Shown here: positions 20,890 to 32,749 of the stretch, one piece after another
Layout of the letters: each line of letters begins with the position of its first letter
How positions within the stretch are numbered: the stretch's first letter is position 1
From: Calycina herbarum
Lineage: Eukaryota > Ascomycota > Leotiomycetes > Helotiales > Pezizellaceae
Assembly (NCBI GenBank): GCA_001414485.1
Contig: LLEY01000113.1
Span: 140,314-204,313 of the forward strand
DNA: 64,000 nucleotides
Direction: 5' to 3'
The notes under the pieces: model-generated
The model's input: only the letters and a program-made list of their open reading frames with translations
Databases searched by the model: none
Told to the model about the DNA's origin: nothing
Made by a program: the position numbers and the translations under genes

Positions 20890-23418
20890 TCATCGCAATT
20901 TGAACCACTTGGACTCAAAATTTGACATTTGTTCGATTGCCTCCCCATCCATCATTCCATCTACATAACACTCGCCTATGAACTTGTATTCATTGGTTCC
21001 TCTTATCTCTCGGAGTACAACTGGCACAGAGCATCCAAAAAGAATGCAAATCAAATCATTTTCCCGGGCTTTATTTGGTCCCAACCCCACGAGGCTTCTC
21101 CCTCCATTGGTGTCAGTAGTACGAAAACACGTTCTTTCCCAAACAACCTGACGAATACGATCTATAAACTCTATCATGCCCTCCGGTGTCTTGTTTAGAT
21201 CCTTGACGCTATTGATGTTGAAATATGGTACATCTTTGTGTAGTTCAAGGCATTCATAGCAAGCTCGTCGATACCAACTTTTGACGGGACCCCCATCTGG
21301 CCCACGATTCGCGACAAGTGTCCGCCAAAATTGGTCAACTCTTGAGTCGGAGGCTGTTATGTCTGTGGACCAGCCCAATATACTAAGATGATTTGTTTTG
21401 ATGATACCACCCGACCAAGATGCGAAGTCTTCAATTATACCGAGCTGGATACCTCGAACGCTTAATGTGCCGTCGAACATCTGCGGAAGATCTTCCGGTG
21501 TTTCTGATGGCTCTGCATACTCTCCGGGAACTGCCTTCGAAAATTCTTTGGGAGCTGGCGGTCGCGCTCTTGTCTTCCCGAACTTGTAGGATGGTGATAA
21601 CTTCCCAGACGCGCGGTAAATGCCTCGCTCGGCACCTACGAAGCTATCGCCATTCAACCTGCTGCAATACAGGTAGTTTTCTTTTGGAAGCCCAAACGCA
21701 TGCCCCTCCAATGAAAGTATCCAAGATGGAACGCCTTGATCTCCTCTAAGATCCTGGATAGGGGCCCAATGTCGACATAAAATATCCAGTGAGTTCGATG
21801 TTTCAATGCAATATTCAATAAATCCAGCGCAAACATCTATCAGGCATTTGTTGTAGTTGGGTTCAAGTCGTTCATCGATCGTTTTTGTTTGAAAACTCCG
21901 AGTAACGAAAAGTGAGTGTATTAGGTTCTTCAACAGCCACCAAAACAGTGCAACCAATCCTTGAATGCTAAGGGTGAGAGACGAAAAGAGTATTGCGCTT
22001 GTATTTGAGCTTGATCTGGAGGAAGCACAAGAAAGTGATGTTGTACTACTGTCGAGAACTGGCATCGATACTGTCTTTTGCGACCAAGATTGCGGAAGTG
22101 GGCTGTAATTCCAGAACACAATTATTGCAAAATACATTGCCCAGAAGTCCCAGGTAAGAAGCCGATAGCTAATGTTCATTGACTCCTTCCTGCTAGCTCG
22201 ATCCTGTGCCGCTCTTTGAAAAATTTCAAGTGTCGTGTCATTTGTCTCTCTGTGTCCTTGGCTATCTGCAAAACCGCAAATACGGTATCCTTGGGGTCTT
22301 TTGCCTCGAAGGCGAATAAAATGGAGGAGACGAGATGTTCCAAGGTAACCAAACGTTGTATAATTTTACCCTCTTTAGATCTGCGGAATAGATTACTGGT
22401 TGCATTGACCAGTACACTAGCACCTAAAGATCGTGCATCCAGAGCATTGAAAGTGTCTTTAGAGTCTTCTAGGGCGTTGTACTCCGGTTCTCGCCCCAGA
22501 GCCTTTCTGATCTTTTCGTGCTTCGTTGTAAACAGTGCGATTGCATCCGAGAAATCCAGCCATGATAGACTGAAATTTCCATAACATACACGTGCATGAG
22601 TAGCTAGAGCAAGCTCTTGAATGACCCATCTACGACCAAAATACTTCGATCGCATGAGCTTGACAACCCGTTTGCAATTCTGTTTTGACTCGTCCTCATT
22701 GTTCTCGAGTTTCTCCCCAAAATTGTCTAACTCCGGTAGGCTGAGGATCCGAGTCAGAAAATCAAATGTCTTCTTTGTCTCTTCCTCGGCTTCCCCCTTT
22801 CCAAGCCAGATGCACACTTCAGTTGCCTGCATATATACCTCATGCATCAAAGCAACCTGTGCTGCTCTTTCTCCCTGGTCCATCTGGTTGATGCATAAAG
22901 CATCGGACCACACGATCACATCCTCGTCCTTACTTCTCAGTTGGCGGAGAGCGGCGTTCAGATTATCTTGGACAAACATCACTCCGGGCTTTAGGCGATC
23001 AGAAGATCTGGAACTCAAGGCAGCATGAAAATTTGGCATACGCCTCGCGATCGTCTCACGAGTCGTGTCTTCAGCAAAGAGTGCCACCGGGTGTTGGGCA
23101 GTGTCTTTGCCCCACTAAAATCTCAGCATAATTTCAAAGAAGGAAAATAGAAGGTATAATTACGTAGTAAGAAAGTGCTGTATAATCAACAAATGCATCG
23201 GCGTCTCTGCGCTCGGTCAAAGCACGTGTTTGAAGACATCCTTCCAATTGGGAATCTTCCTTCCCTTTGTATAGCTTTAAAACCCTGATCTCGTGGTCAG
23301 GGTCAATGCTTTTGTAACGGTAGGTATTCTCTTTGGGAATTTTCTTAGCGGCGCTGAGAAGTCGAGTTCGAGTTGTGGTTGCAGTAGCAACAATTTGTGT
23401 AGATCGAGCTTCACTCAT
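20890..23418 (-). CDS. HET-domain (heterokaryon incompatibility) protein, frame interrupted
   Basis: Exon 1 is 23164-23418; a 49-nt intron (23115-23163) joins it to the next part and creates the HET hallmark ALSYYWGKD. The HET core follows: VIVWSDALCINQMDQGERAAQV and YMQATEVCIWLGKG, then RRWVIQELALA. This frame stops at 22176-22178. The rest of the expected protein, including the conserved SGSLDI-like SNSLDILCRHWAP and the C-terminal domain down to 20890, lies in the -1 frame, which is open from well before 22300. Stop and downstream ATG overlap as ATGA at 22176-22179. No canonical GT-AG intron that fixes the frame was found; a GTCAAT donor would be the best alternative. HET proteins trigger cell death on encounter with non-self. 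The gene may be a frameshifted allele, carry an unusual intron, or be read as two products. Confidence 0.75.
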
Positions 23419-25413
23419 GCTGTCGTCGTGATTGCTTGTGTTTGGCGAATTCCTGCGGTGACGCTTTGCGTGACTGGACGGGATTTCGAACTGGGGAATA
23501 TATGAGCTATGAAAAAATGCATGCTATTGGGAAATAAAAAGGTTGGTGGCCTGTAGGTGAGCTGAGCTTTGCGGCTCTCAAGTCCTTCAGCGAAATCCCT
23601 GGCGCCTTTTGAATGGTGTTTCTTATTTCACGTGGTGTAACACACTATCAAAGGAAATGATCTGCAGCCCCCATTCAAGGTAATAGCGCGCGTATTGCAT
23701 TGTGGTGGCTGCTTCTTTCTCAAAATTGACAATCCCGCAGTTGCGCGGGCTTTTATCCGTATGAGGCTGCAGATGCATGGTTGATTTTCTTTTGAATGCG
23801 TGCTTGATGCGTGCTTCGGACGCCTTTTCCCGCCGCAACAATATTCGCAATGCCACCACAACTAAGTATATTGTCTGACTCAATTCGGTCGCCTTTTTCT
23901 GACAGAAGGAATGTTAGGTTTGCCATTTCTCGCTTATATTTCAACGGGGCTTGAGTCGCTTACTGGGTGCTTACTGCGGCCTCTCTCATGCTTTCCAGAC
24001 AGGGAATATCTGAGAAAGTTTCTGAGAAATCCTTAGAAGATCAACACTGCAAGTTATTATTGTTCTTGATTTTCTTATTAAATAAGAAACATCAATGTAG
24101 CCCTTTCCTTTAACAATTTGAAACGGTTAGCTCTAGCGCAATTTCCCATTTTTCCCTAGAAAACTTCTATCATGTGTGGTCAGTGACAAAATACACGCGT
24201 GGCCAGAAATGAGCAAACAATAAGTCAGCCTTGACCTCTTTCTCCTCGTTTTATTGAACAGCTTCTTGAGATTCCTGGACAATGTTAGCGGCTAGCTGCT
24301 TCGCAGAAGCCATACTCTAGCTTTAAATTTTTGACTCTATGAACGTAGATTAGAGTTGCTTGTTGATCTTATGTAGTAAGAGACCCACATTCTCAAAGGA
24401 CCTCTCTCTGACACAAAAAAAAAAAAAACTTATTGCAAAACCTTTGCTACAATCTTGAAAAATGACGAGAAATAACCGGAAAAACACTGATAAAACCTTC
24501 ACTGCACAACTATAGGTCGTGCATCATCACTGAAAGAGACGCAGAAATTGAGAGGGGCCCAATTGCCGTTAGCACTTATATATACCTACGCTCTCTTTGA
24601 TTGTGACGTCCCATTCCAAAATAGCGGTTCTCGTCTTAAGTTCTTGTAGACTGAGTGAGACAGGAAGCCAAGCTAGTTGTTTAGGCAGCGTCTGTATTTT
24701 TCGATTCTGTGTTTGTAGCCTGATTCTTGGCTGAAAGGAACTTGCGAAGAGAAGAAAATTTGCTTTGAACCAAGAAGACAATTCTTGTTGGCTTATGCGG
24801 CACACCCTTTTCTAGAATTGTTGAGTGGCTTAAGGTAGCCCAGGAGATGTGGTAGTTGTAGCATAGAGTTAGACGCCTTCGTTTTTAAAAGGTAAGGAAA
24901 TGGAAACGCCCAGAAAGATTGTGTACAGTCCCTTCCTCCAAACGCAATCATTCGCAGAGCCTCTCATAAACTCTCTTCGAGGCAGTATATTTTTCCCTTC
25001 AAGTTTATTCAAACCACGATGTCTTGATCTTGAGAGCTAATAAATTGTGCTTAACAATAATTCTCTGTAGAACAAAGCAATTCTTCGCCGGAGCCGCACC
25101 TCCTTACTTTGGTGACTCGCTTTGTTCAGGTGGTGCTACACACCCAGCAGCCTTTCATATCCCGAACCAATAAGAAAAGCCCAAAAACCTACAGTGCTAC
25201 TTCCTGCAGCCACGGGCATTCCAACTTTGGTATACGCAAGCGAACTTAAATAACTAAGGTCCTTTTATCTACGCTAAGATCCCAACCTCCGTAAATATGG
25301 AGAAAGTAATACAGCAGAAGAATTTTCGCGTTGAAATGAAAGATACCCAAAAACTGTATTAAGTTCTACTATGATCCGAGCTGAACCTCTTGTGTTACCT
25401 CATCGGTAAAAGC
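23419..25413. other. Two-kilobase gene-poor region
   Basis: No supported gene lies between the divergent HET gene and the tail-anchored gene. The region is AT-rich, with a 15-A run near 24415 and only short chance frames. It could hold promoters for both neighbours. Confidence 0.45.
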
Positions 25414-26825
25414 ATGTCAGACGTGAACCGACCACCAGACGAAACATCCCACGTTTTGCTATGCGAAGGTGGCGTTATTATCAATATTGCGCAGCCCAAG
25501 GAATGTGAGACTTATTTTGTATTGCAATCCTTACTGAATCGAATACATGCGGTAAGCCATATGATAGGGTCACCAGCTCCGCCACTGGGCGCGAGGCTCC
25601 CGTTATTTCTCTCCAGCTCAGCCCTGGTACACTCCTTAAGAAAGTAACAAAATGTCAGCGACAGGGTCAAACCTCTGCAACTATCCACTGCATTCTTGAG
25701 AATCCACCAGTCGATCATAGCTTCAATCAGCATACTCATCTTGGCAAAATGGGATTTTTAGCTATCAATGTAAACACTTACGTTGACATTGCGACGACGA
25801 TCGCTTCGCAAGGGCGTCCCTACGGAGAGCTTCGTTGGAAATGCAAGGACCCGACGACAAAAAGCGACTTTGTTGAACCACGGAATGGTAGATCTGAATG
25901 GGAGGAGCGAATCGAATACTGGAAAAATAAATTCCCTGACAATGGAACCCCTATTGAACAATGTGCCGACCTCAAAGACATAGAAATTGGCACCATTATT
26001 CTTCAGCAACCTATACCGGGTATGGCAGTTTGGAACGTTCTACAAGCGTGCTATGAACTCGATCGTATCATTTTTGCAAGTCCAAAAGACCGGAAAATTG
26101 TAGCAGGGTGGGAGAAGCTGCCTGTCTTCGAATATTTAGATGACATACAAGTCACAGAATATTGGAAAAACTCGCTGGCGGAGTTCACGAAAGAATGGAA
26201 AAGGCTGGCTGAGGAGTCGAATGAGGGCGATTTTAAAAAACCTGGGAGAAAGGTTGGCAGCAAGAGACGGAACAAGAAATTATCAAGCCTTGATGACCGA
26301 ATCTCAGATATCAGACGCAGCGTTGATAGATTGGAAGATTTGTGGTCGAAGCTTCATCGAACATTCTCGCAAAACATGAAGGGATCTATGGTTGCCAGGA
26401 ATATGCTAGATGCAATTGGCAAGTCAATTGAGAGCAAATTCTCAATGATTGGCTCCGCATTGACGGGCGAAGAAAACAAAGAGGTACCAAATGACCCTCT
26501 GAAAAAAGGTACGTCAAACCAACAATTGCAATGCTTTTGACTAAAACTTTCGCGATAGCTAGCCCCGGTTCACCTCCAGACCCGAAGCCGTTGAGCGGGG
26601 CAGGTCGCAAAAATAGCTTCAAAGATATGATGCACGAACCAGCAGCCAAAGGAAAGCAAATTGGTAAATTCTTCTACTCTAGGAAATATTCAAAGCTGAT
26701 TTTTTTGCTTAGCTGTGGCGGCTGCGGTAGAGAAAGATAAATGGGCTACCCTCCAATCCATGGCTTTCGTCGCAATTCTAGTTGGTGTCTTGTCATTGGC
26801 ACAGAGATACCTCGTTGCTTGTTGA
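25414..26825 (+). CDS. Four-exon hypothetical protein with C-terminal membrane anchor
   Basis: Exons 25414-25551, 25617-26508, 26559-26663 and 26713-26825 give 415 residues. Every intron is 49-65 nt with a good donor (GTAAGC, GTACGT, GTAAAT) and the frame is preserved. The first 190 residues appear globular. Next comes a basic KPGRKVGSKRRNKK patch, then an amphipathic helical stretch (SDIRRSVDRLEDLWSKL) and a Pro-rich linker. The protein ends in a single hydrophobic segment, SMAFVAILVGVLSLA, a few residues before the terminus, typical of a tail-anchored protein. I do not recognise the family. The gene is divergent from the HET gene, separated from it by about 2 kb; whether the two are functionally linked is unknown. 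Confidence 0.7.
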
Positions 26826-27450
26826 ACACAGTTTAATGGTGGAATGCGAAAAAAAAGTTTGGTAAGAAAATATGAATCGAGGATTCGCAACACTGTTAGC
26901 TCGAAAGGTAAGTTTGTTCAAATAAAGTGATTATTCATCATTTTTTAAACGTCTCAGAAACAAAACCTAAAAAAGCATTTTAACCAAGTCTGGACGTAGT
27001 TTAGATTCGCTTCCAACTTTTGGAAAATGATTTTGACTCTATCTCTTTAGATATGTCGGCAAATTTTGATTCTTGAATTCGTTTACCGAGTCGCATTGGT
27101 TCATGGCCAAGTATCTCACTTCCGTCACATTCACTGAATAAGTATCAAGGCTACCAATCAAAGCACGAGTACTTGTATTCAATGAACAGTTAGTTATTCT
27201 AGAATGTCTAGAATAACCAAAACAAACAAAAAAAATGAATTTCAACAGGCTTACGCTTTCTTATACACATAATTCGACTTCCCTAGATCTATTAGTAACA
27301 ATTTGATCTGATATATATTATTCCAGCCTAAACTTATCCATAACGTATGTTCAGGCTTCCAGGGCTCGGAAGATGGTATTTCTATCTACTTGTGTTCAGG
27401 TGATAACTCGCTTATAAAATCCCCCATCCAAGCTATCTGAATTCGGGGTT
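26826..27450. other. Intergenic region between convergent genes
   Basis: AT-rich with no gene seen. A short palindromic TCTAGAATGTCTAGA-like element lies near 27195-27215. Confidence 0.4.
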
Positions 27451-28452
27451 TCAATCGGCAGTATTCTCCATGTGCGCCTTTAACTCCTCTACAAAGGAAT
27501 CAAATTTAGCCGCAAACTCAGCGCCGGAACCATTGAGTATATCCGTGGTAACGCGGGTGTTGACGAAATCAGCAAAGTGTAAGCGAGCTCGTCGCTCCAG
27601 CTTCCTATCTTCCTTCTGTGCCCGGGTCGTGTTCATGAACGGAAGAGTATCGAAGTAATCTAAATCTTTCGTTTCGGTCCAATCATAAGTGGTGGGATTG
27701 CCGCCCGAAATTTGACAAGATCTGTCCGTCATGTATTTCTCGTAGGGAATGAGAACGTCTCGGAATCCATATTGACAGCCTGCTGTATCGATAACCCATG
27801 TTTCGTTGGAGAACCGTGGTCTGACTTTTAAGATTGTGTGTGGGCAAATGCTAGAGTCTGGAGCACCTGAAGGAACGAGTTTCGTTGGAATCAAAGGTTT
27901 TCCGATACGGAGGTCCAATACTTCGATCGTCGAGGCTACCCCTACAAAATGTTAATACTAGCTTTGTTGTGCCACCAAACTTTGGACTCTCTCACCTTCA
28001 AGTAATTTTCGAGTTAGAGGACCCAATAGCGCTGTGGCCGTTGTACATGACTGATTCGCAAGAGCTGCCTCCTTATGCTCGAGATTGGTAGTAAGATGAT
28101 TCGGGAAGAGACCACGTTTTGCCCTAGCTGTGGAAGATCTCATTTTCTGATGAAGGCAAAGAACCCCATTCTGGAACTCGATTTTTGTCAGGTCGATATC
28201 GTATCCAACCTCTCGATAGGTCAGCAAGGCGGCCTTGAGTATTTTGGCAGTTCGAAGGAGCTTTTTTCGCTTTCCCAGAGCGTGGCAATGAGTTTTGTGT
28301 TTTGACCAGTCTCCTTTCTGACAGTCCCGGTTACAGTAGATGGCACCGATGGAATCTCCAGGCTGGTATTCAGGAGCTTCCATGCAACCAACACAATTCA
28401 TGGTTCCGTCGGTTCCACAGTTTGCACACTTGCCGAGATATGTTGGTGCCAT
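27451..28452 (-). CDS. MYND-type zinc finger protein
   Basis: Exons 27996-28452 and 27451-27941 with a 54-nt intron (GTGAGA to TTTTGTAG) give 315 residues. The N-terminus holds the MYND finger: CANCGTDGTMNCVGC, then IYCNRDCQKGDWSKHKTHC, which supplies the C-x2-C, C-x2-C, C-x3-C and H-x3-C zinc ligands. MYND fingers mediate protein-protein contacts. The C-terminal 230 residues are shared with many fungal MYND proteins of unknown role (TWVIDTAGCQYGFRDVL and an ERRARLHFADFV segment). I chose the ATG at 28452, directly before the finger, although the frame opens 51 bases earlier. No SET domain is present. Confidence 0.85.
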
Positions 28453-28908
28453 TGCGAGGACAATCAACCCGTAATCCCAAATATTGAATGAATTGATCTT
28501 CACGTGTAGGTTGACTGTAGGATGTTACGGGACGATTATCGTCGTTGTTCCGTATGGAAATTCGTTTGGATGTCTCGCCATTTGTTTGCGTAGGTTACAC
28601 CTATTATATAATCCAAAGTTCGAGGTAAAGTCAGTCCAACCACTCAGATGATCCTGAAGAGACAATATCAACTCAAGACTTGCTATCTACAAGTCTTTGT
28701 TAAGTTAATTATCTTAACTGTCCGGTAGAATTTTGTAAACTGAGCAAGTTTACGACGATGCTCCGTCTTACGGAGATCCCTCCGAAGCGAGGGTGGCTCC
28801 CAATAGCCAAAGCTCTTATCCCTTATCGCCAAGGCCAAATCATTCAGCCTTCCAGGTTGCGACAGAACAACACGAACAAAAACATCACGAAACCAACATC
28901 CAAATGCA
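28453..28908. other. Divergent promoter region
   Basis: Lies between the MYND and PIG-H genes. No other gene is seen. The right end is CA/AC-rich leader sequence. Confidence 0.45.
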
Positions 28909-29583
28909 ATGCTAACAACCCAACCTCACCTCCGCACCCGGCGGCCCTCCCCTACAACAGTCGAATACACAGTCTCTACCTGCCCTCCCGCAACCCTCCC
29001 CCTTCGACTCCTTCTCCTCACAACCACCGTTCTCAGAATCCTCATCGGCCTCACAGTCCTCTTCCTCTTATACACGAAATACCTCCTCAGCGCATTCGCA
29101 CCCGCAACCCACCCAATTGCACCCCCAGAATCCCTATTCTCAACCTCGACCCTCTTCTACGCCTTGCACCTCCTCACCACTTCCCCCCTCGGGATTCTCT
29201 CCTCCCGCATAGCTTCAATTCTCCCCTATACAATCTTGCTACCCTCCTCCATCCTCATAATCCACACGATCCTTCAACGTCCGCATACCACCGAGTCTCT
29301 CCTCGTTCTCCGCGGACTAGGAATTCAAACCTCGACATCTTCAGCTTCTTACCTTTCTTCCGCGACAACGCGATTCATTCCCACAGAGAAGGTGCAGGAT
29401 ATACTGGTGAACGAGGCGTTTCGGGGGTTTGAGGTGAGGTATTATTTGGTTGTTGTGGTGGAGGGGGAGAAGGATGTTGTTGTTGTTTTTCCGAGACTTT
29501 TACCTAGACGGAAGATTGTGGAGACGGTTTGGAGGGGGGTGAGGGGCTGTTTGTGGGAGAAGGGGGAGGTTGGGAAAAGTTAG
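28909..29583 (+). CDS. GPI15: PIG-H / Gpi15 subunit of GPI-GlcNAc transferase
   Basis: A single-exon 224-residue protein. Two hydrophobic segments at about residues 31-58 and 102-121 anchor it in the ER membrane. They are followed by the PIG-H domain, from ESLLVLRGLGIQTSTS through RFIPTEKVQDILVNEAFRGF and YYLVVVVEGE to VFPRLLPRRKIVETVW. PIG-H/Gpi15 is a non-catalytic subunit of the complex that adds GlcNAc to phosphatidylinositol, the first step of GPI-anchor synthesis on the cytosolic face of the ER. Length and order match the family. The start is the ATG of ATGCTAACA; another ATG five bases earlier is out of frame. The 3' end is convergent with the Deg1 gene, 106 bp away. Confidence 0.9.
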   Translation: MLTTQPHLRTRRPSPTTVEYTVSTCPPATLPLRLLLLTTTVLRILIGLTVLFLLYTKYLLSAFAPATHPIAPPESLFSTSTLFYALHLLTTSPLGILSSRIASILPYTILLPSSILIIHTILQRPHTTESLLVLRGLGIQTSTSSASYLSSATTRFIPTEKVQDILVNEAFRGFEVRYYLVVVVEGEKDVVVVFPRLLPRRKIVETVWRGVRGCLWEKGEVGKS

Positions 29584-29689
29584 GAAGCAATTGATATCAA
29601 AGAAATGCAATTTTCGATTTTTGGGTTTGGGGTTTGAATTGAGATGGGTATTTTCATTGCTCTATAGAAAGGTTCTCGGAAGAACTGGT

Positions 29690-31530
29690 TTATTCAGCGA
29701 CACCTCCCTCTGGTTTCTCGACAACATCTGCCTCTTCGGGGCTGTCCAAAGCAAGAACCTTGTTGGTTCTACGATATCCTTGGAGCTTCATATCAGCTGA
29801 GTCCTTGAATCCTTTCCTTACGGCATAATTCTCGTTTTGAATATGCACGTACTCCATCAGAGGCTTCTTCATTACATGCGTATATGTACCTTGAAGCCTT
29901 GGTGTCTCTCCACCATCAAATACCTTCTGGCTTGTATTGCCCCTCTTCTTTTTCGATGTGAGTTCTCCCACCGGAGCTCCTTTACTCTGCACCATCTCAA
30001 GCAGGCTTCCAGCCAACATTTCATCGATCTTAGTCTCCTTCCACAAACCCCATAAATCCTCCATCAGTCCCCCAGAAGCATATTTGTCGTCTCCCTTTCC
30101 AGGACCATCACCTACGTAAATCCATTGCAAAGCATCCTTTCTCTCTGGGTCATCTTCACGAGGAAATATGCACTCCCAAAGAACAAGAGGAGTGTCGGTA
30201 GCCATCTCATAAGTCGGTCTCCTCGGATTCTTCTTCGTGTCCAATAATTCCGCCACAATAGATGGTGGTTCCAACCCCTGACCCACCAAAAACAAAATAG
30301 CAACCATACAACGAACTTGATGCCACAAGAACGCTGAACCATGAAGATTGAAAGACCAAACACCAGGATATATTCCCGTCTTCTCCTCTTTATCAGGATT
30401 AAATTCTTCCGAAGCTGTGTAAATAAGTTTTAAATTCGTATCATTTTCATCCTTGATTTCCGTGTGATAAATCATTCTCTCGAAATTTGAAATCTGTTTT
30501 CCTGGATCGACTTTGCAGAAATTACGGAAATCGTGGGTGCCTTCGAATATTTTTGCTGCTTCGCGCATTGCTTCGATGTCTAGATAGCCATCCTTCATTT
30601 TTGTGGTGTTTACATTTCCTCCTGGACCTGGGTGCTCTAGATTGTGAGGTACTGGGGCGAATGCTGGGTTGGTGAAGAAGTATTTGTATCTTCTTTCGCG
30701 ACATGAGAAACGCGCTGAGAAATCGGCTGGTGGGGCAGGACACCATGCCAGAATTCTGATTTCAGGAGGGAGAAGATGGTTTAGGAGAGCGCAATAAGGT
30801 ATTTCGTCTGCAATAGGGTCAAAATTTAGGGACTCTTGGAGATCAGGGTCGTTGATATCGATGTGCTGTGATGGTTGTTGATCCAGCGGAGGTAGGCGCG
30901 AAGGTCGAAGAGCTGGACTTCCAATTTCCAGACCACCTTCTCTGGGATGAGAATTGAACATATCATCCACCCCATCTTCAACATTGATTTCTGCTTCCTC
31001 TTTCTTCCTCTTGACTAAAGGTCGATTACTCCTGACTCTGATCGCAATAACCTGTCCAAATGCGCTGACACCCTTATCCGTCCTCCCACACTTGCTATAC
31101 TCCGTTCCTTCCCAATTGACAACTCCAGGGTCCAGCGGATGTGTAGCCTGCGGGAAAATGAGACGCGCCTTATTCAATGCCTTCCATAATTCCTCCTCAA
31201 TCGTGGGCATCGATTTGCCTTGTCCGGGATGGTGTTCGAAGCCATGGTATTTCTTGCCTAAGTATGCCAACTTCAGCGCAATAAGTCGAGTATTATATTT
31301 CGCAGGGTCGAAAACTCGTTCTGTGCGTGGTTTCTTCCATGATTTCTTCTCTGGCGTAGGTTCTTTTACCGGCGGCAGTAAACTAATTTCCTGTCAGTCA
31401 AATGCGTTGAACGGAAAAGTAGGGAGCCTTACCTTTGGTTCTTACTCTTAAGTTCCTTCTCCAATTGCGTAACCCTCTCAATCAATTTTTCGTTACTCCA
31501 AGCGCTATAATCCGTCTCCTCCTCCTCCAT
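29690..31530 (-). CDS. DEG1: tRNA pseudouridine38/39 synthase Deg1/Pus3
   Basis: Exon 1 is 31433-31530, the intron 31383-31432 (50 nt) and exon 2 29690-31382, giving 596 residues. The catalytic TruA-type domain includes LAYLGKKYHGFEHHPG and the active-site loop SKCGRTDKGVSAFGQV with the essential Asp in GRTDKG. RERRYKYFF, DFRNFCKVD and HQVRCMVAILFLVG follow. Deg1/Pus3 makes pseudouridine at positions 38/39 of the tRNA anticodon arm in nucleus, cytosol and, in yeast, mitochondria. A charged helical N-terminus (LIERVTQLEKELKSK) matches the family's coiled segment. An in-frame ATG at 31686 would add 52 residues rich in Arg/Lys/Ser/His and almost free of acids, resembling a mitochondrial presequence. 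It is divergent from the Rho-like gene. Confidence 0.9.
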
Positions 31531-31882
31531 CTTGGCCTCGATGTATCGCTGTCGCGCTCCAGTTGCTTTCGCAATGTATTTCGGCCTCCTCCAACGCGAG
31601 GTACTGGAGACATGAAAATGGGACCTGGATATCTTGCTCAGATGAATTCTCTTGCAAGCATGCTGTGGTAAGAAATATAACTGCATCGGTTCTCTTATGA
31701 CAAAAACTTTTGACTCATCGCGTTGGAGTGGAGAGTTCTCGCATGGGGGAGCTAAGCTGATCTCGCATGGGAATTCTACGATACCGCTCTTATCTACACG
31801 TGATGGGAATTGCTTTTTCGACTGTCAGATGAGGCCTTCTAGATTTGAATTCTCTCTTCATGAATAATACCTTGTAAAGATT

Positions 31883-32749
31883 ATGGCGGACAATGAGCCC
31901 CCAGAGATTACCATATTATTGTTAGGTGATTCGGAATGTGGCAAGTCGACACTTCTCTCGTGAGTTTCCCCCCTTTCACTCACCCACCCCTGCCTGTCTC
32001 CTCTCGTCATCTCAATGCTCATCAACAGGTCTGAGGCATAACCCTCGTGTATCTATTTCTCAAATACAAGCACACTAACAACCCATCTAGAAGAATAAGC
32101 CAAGGCTCACCCACAGGCCCAAAGCCAAATCCCAACATCACCTCAAAGCAATCGCCCATCCCCCTTCTCCACGATGAAAACCAGCCTTTCATATTCGAGA
32201 TCAGATTCGGCAATAAACCTTTTCGATTTGAATTCTGCGATACCGCTTCCCCGAGTAGTTGGAAACTCTTAACACCAAGTGTAATAATCCTATGTTACGA
32301 CATCTCATCCCGTCTAAGTCTCATCGATATCCAACGACTTGTACGTCCCCTCTCCCCATCTTTCTTCCATCCACAATCCCCTTTTCAAACGACTGCATCC
32401 AGTCCACATGTCCACAGCCTTCCCAAAATTCCCACAAACACCTAACATCTTCCTAAAGTGGTCCCCCCTCCTAACTCAAACCTTCCCACCCTCTCTCCTC
32501 TCCGTCGTCCCCGTCCTCCTCTTAGGACTAAAACGCGATCTCCGCTCTGAGAACGATCCGAATGGCATTATCTACCCCCAAGAAGCATATCGTATCGCTC
32601 AGGAAATGAGATGTGATAAGTATCTTGAGTGTTCGGCCTTTACCGGGGAGTTGATACAGGAGGTGGTGGAGGATATTTGTAGGACGGCGGCTAATACTAT
32701 AAACGGAGAGGGAGGGGGATTAAGCGAGGGGGGTTGTGAGGTTATGTGA
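31883..32749 (+). CDS. Atypical Rho/Ras-like small GTPase with CaaX box
   Basis: Three exons (31883-31959, 32091-32340, 32459-32749) give 205 residues. The P-loop is LLLGDSECGKSTLL and crosses the first splice. The G3 region reads FEFCDTASPSSW instead of DTAGQE, so the catalytic Gln equivalent and the Gly are missing. G4 is Rho-like (LLLGLKRDLR) and G5 is ECSAFTGE. The last four residues, CEVM, form a CaaX box, with Met favouring farnesylation and membrane attachment. The combination points to a Rho-family relative that probably hydrolyses GTP poorly, if at all. Introns of 131 and 118 nt are longer than the local norm, but each has a good donor and acceptor and retention introduces stops. The effector and pathway are unknown. 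Confidence 0.8.

Noticed and set aside
28758..29432. 224-residue Pro/His/Asn-rich frame overlapping PIG-H
   Set aside because: Shadow of the C-rich PIG-H gene in another phase; low complexity without domains.
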